Both the position numbers and the translations under genes were made by a program. Below the pieces are notes generated by a model. The model was not told the DNA's origin and searched no databases. It worked only from the letters and a program-made list of their open reading frames with translations. Positions 62,346 to 64,000 of a DNA stretch of 64,000 nucleotides are shown piece by piece; the stretch's first letter is position 1, and each line of letters opens with the position of its first letter. Origin of the DNA: Bacteroidales bacterium (lineage in GTDB: Bacteria > Bacteroidota > Bacteroidia > Bacteroidales > F082); the NCBI GenBank assembly GCA_016284305.1, contig JAEEON010000074.1, forward strand, positions 124,001 to 188,000. Direction: 5' to 3'.

Positions 62346-63203
62346 ATGGAAGATATCAATAGTGCCCAAGACGCCATCTTGAACAATGTCACAGAAACCC
62401 CGACAAAGAATAACGGCCGAAACGATTTCTGGAAAAGTCTGCTTCGCACGGTACTTGGTATTTCCATCTCCATTACCCTCACTTTCGGTACCAATGCGCT
62501 CCTGATACATCTCCGTGCTGTCAAAGACCGCAAGATAACCGCCATGATGGTGGTAGGTAACATAGAGACCTTCGCTAATCATTTGGACCAATGCGCCAAT
62601 CACATGGGTTGGAACGATACGTTGGCCGCCTATCTGCTTGCCATACCTATCGATTCTCTTGACTTCGTTGACCAAAACCAACTCCTCTTTGGCATTAATA
62701 ATGTTACGGCATACTATACTTTAAACCATGATAAATCGGCACAGAATATTTTCTCTAACTCAATCGACATTTGGAAAAACATAGGGAATTTTGAGTTCAT
62801 TGAAAACACAGGTCAGTGTTTTTCCGATATCGATAACATAAAAGAGATCTACGACAATTTTCTTTCCTCTACAGACCGTATCAGGAGCCGATTGATACAA
62901 AATCTCGAATCTAGTCCTGGCAAGACACTTGGTTCTAAGGCCTTACATGACAAGGAGTACCGGAATCATTTGGCACAAATCCACTCTCAAGCAGAATATT
63001 ATCACTATCTTGCGTCTTACATTCGTTGGAAGAATGCCAAAAACAAGCAGTTGATGGACATAACGGAAGAAGAGTTGAAGCATTTCATCGAGGAAAGAGA
63101 CAAAAAGCAAATAGGCATCGGTAATGCTCCGGAACAGGAATCGTTCCGTACTCCCGTCATCAATTTCGACAGTTTGCCTGCTATTCAAGATTGGCTAAAA
63201 TAA
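62346..63203 (+). CDS. Single-pass membrane protein of unknown function
   Basis: I do not recognise this 285-residue protein. It has a soluble N-terminal tail of about 32 residues, one membrane segment (about 33-55, VLGISISITLTFGTNALLI) and a mostly helical remainder with several Asn/Gln-rich stretches (TTLNHD-like region, EYYHYLASYIRWKNAKNKQL). The layout recalls Bacteroidetes DUF6090-type membrane proteins, but this is only a resemblance. A near-consensus TAATTTCG at 62315-62322 could be its -7 box. It lies 61 bases after higA and converges with the phosphatase gene. Confidence 0.6.
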   Translation: MEDINSAQDAILNNVTETPTKNNGRNDFWKSLLRTVLGISISITLTFGTNALLIHLRAVKDRKITAMMVVGNIETFANHLDQCANHMGWNDTLAAYLLAIPIDSLDFVDQNQLLFGINNVTAYYTLNHDKSAQNIFSNSIDIWKNIGNFEFIENTGQCFSDIDNIKEIYDNFLSSTDRIRSRLIQNLESSPGKTLGSKALHDKEYRNHLAQIHSQAEYYHYLASYIRWKNAKNKQLMDITEEELKHFIEERDKKQIGIGNAPEQESFRTPVINFDSLPAIQDWLK

Positions 63204-63223
63204 GACAAACTACAAACCCAGGA

Positions 63224-64000
63224 TTACTTGCGGTAGCTGATAGCAAACAACGTCAAGTCGTCGCTTTGTTCGGCATCACCGACGAAATCCTGCACGGCAC
63301 CCGTCACCATTCCGGTCAGCATTTCAGCGTTCGTTGACTGGGTGTTAAGCACTGCAACCACATTGTCCCGTCCGAACTGAGCATGATCTTTGTTTTCCGC
63401 CTCTGTCAGCCCGTCGGTATAAAGGAAAATGGTTGTGCCTGGAGCGAGTGATATATGTTGTGCTTGATAATTCCATTCAGCCATCACACCCAAAGGGATG
63501 TTGGATTCAATGTCCAAGAACTTTGGTTGATCTCCACCAAGGAGAAGAGGAGCTTCGTGACCTGCATTGCAGTAGGTCAGCTCGCCCGTAGTGAGGTCCA
63601 GAACGCCCAAGAAGAAGGTAGCGAACATCATCAACTCGTTTCTTGCGGACAAGGCATCATTGAGCGTAGTGACAATCTTCTCCGGACGAATCTCATTGGC
63701 GACCTGTGTACGGAACACCGCGACAATCATCGCCATCCATAAGGCACTAGGCAGTCCTTTTCCGGAGACATCACCAACACAGAAAAACAGCTTATCATCA
63801 CGAAGGACAAAGTCATACATGTCGCCGCCTACCGCCTTGGCAGGGGTTACCATACCATAAATGTCGATGTCGTTTCGCTCGGGATAGGGTGGGTAGGTCT
63901 TGGGCAGCATCGCCATCTGGATTTTACGGGCGATATCCAGTTCGTTTTCCAGCGAGGCACGTTGGGCTGTGGCTGTCGTAAGCTTGTCGATATAAGAGGA
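63224..64000 (-). CDS. SpoIIE/RsbU-type PP2C serine phosphatase, 5'-truncated by the window edge
   Basis: The frame is open to base 64000, so the N-terminal sensory part lies outside. The visible 258 residues begin with a HAMP-like or coiled end (YIDKLTTATAQRASL), then the family linker ENELDIARKIQMAMLP and the PP2C domain with metal-binding VGGDMYDF, VGDVSGKGLPSALWMA, YCNAGHEAPLLL, LYTDGLTEAEN and QSDDLTLFAI. Such enzymes dephosphorylate anti-anti-sigma or STAS-type switch proteins. A Met at 63916 lies inside the domain linker and is not the true start. Confidence 0.93.
   Translation of the reverse strand, partial: SSYIDKLTTATAQRASLENELDIARKIQMAMLPKTYPPYPERNDIDIYGMVTPAKAVGGDMYDFVLRDDKLFFCVGDVSGKGLPSALWMAMIVAVFRTQVANEIRPEKIVTTLNDALSARNELMMFATFFLGVLDLTTGELTYCNAGHEAPLLLGGDQPKFLDIESNIPLGVMAEWNYQAQHISLAPGTTIFLYTDGLTEAENKDHAQFGRDNVVAVLNTQSTNAEMLTGMVTGAVQDFVGDAEQSDDLTLFAISYRK

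Overview
This is a chromosomal window from an uncultured-looking member of the Bacteroidales. The signs are a SusC/SusD pair, four proteins ending in type IX secretion (T9SS) sorting domains, promoters of the Bacteroidetes TAnnTTTG type, a Bacteroides-style second elongation factor G, and a B12-dependent methylmalonyl-CoA mutase pair of the kind used in succinate/propionate metabolism. All twelve proteins I read as carrying a signal-peptidase-I leader place Gln directly after the predicted cleavage site, and a glutaminyl-cyclase-like enzyme is encoded here too.

Layout. 1-5.8 kb: the end of purH, mreBCD, a TlpA-like lipoprotein and radA. 5.9-15.6 kb: an asparagine-synthase-like protein, a fused oligopeptide ABC ATPase, comF, a DUF3109 protein, argF, a T9SS-exported M28 peptidase, tsaB and galE. 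15.6-24.2 kb: a surface-sugar cluster (DUF4954 protein, nagB, WlbA-like dehydrogenase, CapD-like dehydratase, manC, glycosyltransferase, possible acyltransferase), then tRNA-Asn. 24.5-34.1 kb: PfkB kinase, EF-G2, and an operon of exported proteins of unknown role ending in the glutaminyl-cyclase-like lipoprotein, then a small outer-membrane barrel. 34.2-50.4 kb: a long minus-strand cluster with a MORN-repeat protein, an LD-carboxypeptidase, SusC, SusD, three tandem large proteins with PNGase F-type glycoamidase domains plus T9SS tails, and a DUF4476 protein. 50.4-51.0 kb: an AT-rich gap with DnaA-box-like sites. 51.0-64 kb: rpiB, lutB, a stand-alone CARF/PD-(D/E)XK nuclease (Card1/DUF1887 type) coupled to pgk, a diacylglycerol-kinase-like enzyme, a lipoprotein, mutA/mutB, a HigBA toxin-antitoxin pair, a membrane protein and a truncated SpoIIE-type phosphatase.

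The two most unusual signals are these. (1) The SusCD plus triple PNGase F-like locus looks like a system for releasing and importing N-linked glycans; by eye only the middle paralog keeps all the catalytic positions I compared. (2) Three families of seven-base tandem repeats (AGAAGAC, AAGTTGA, AATTTAG types) recur at gene ends and starts. Two tracts lie in frame inside RadA and ManC, and two others form the start of signal peptides in adjacent genes.
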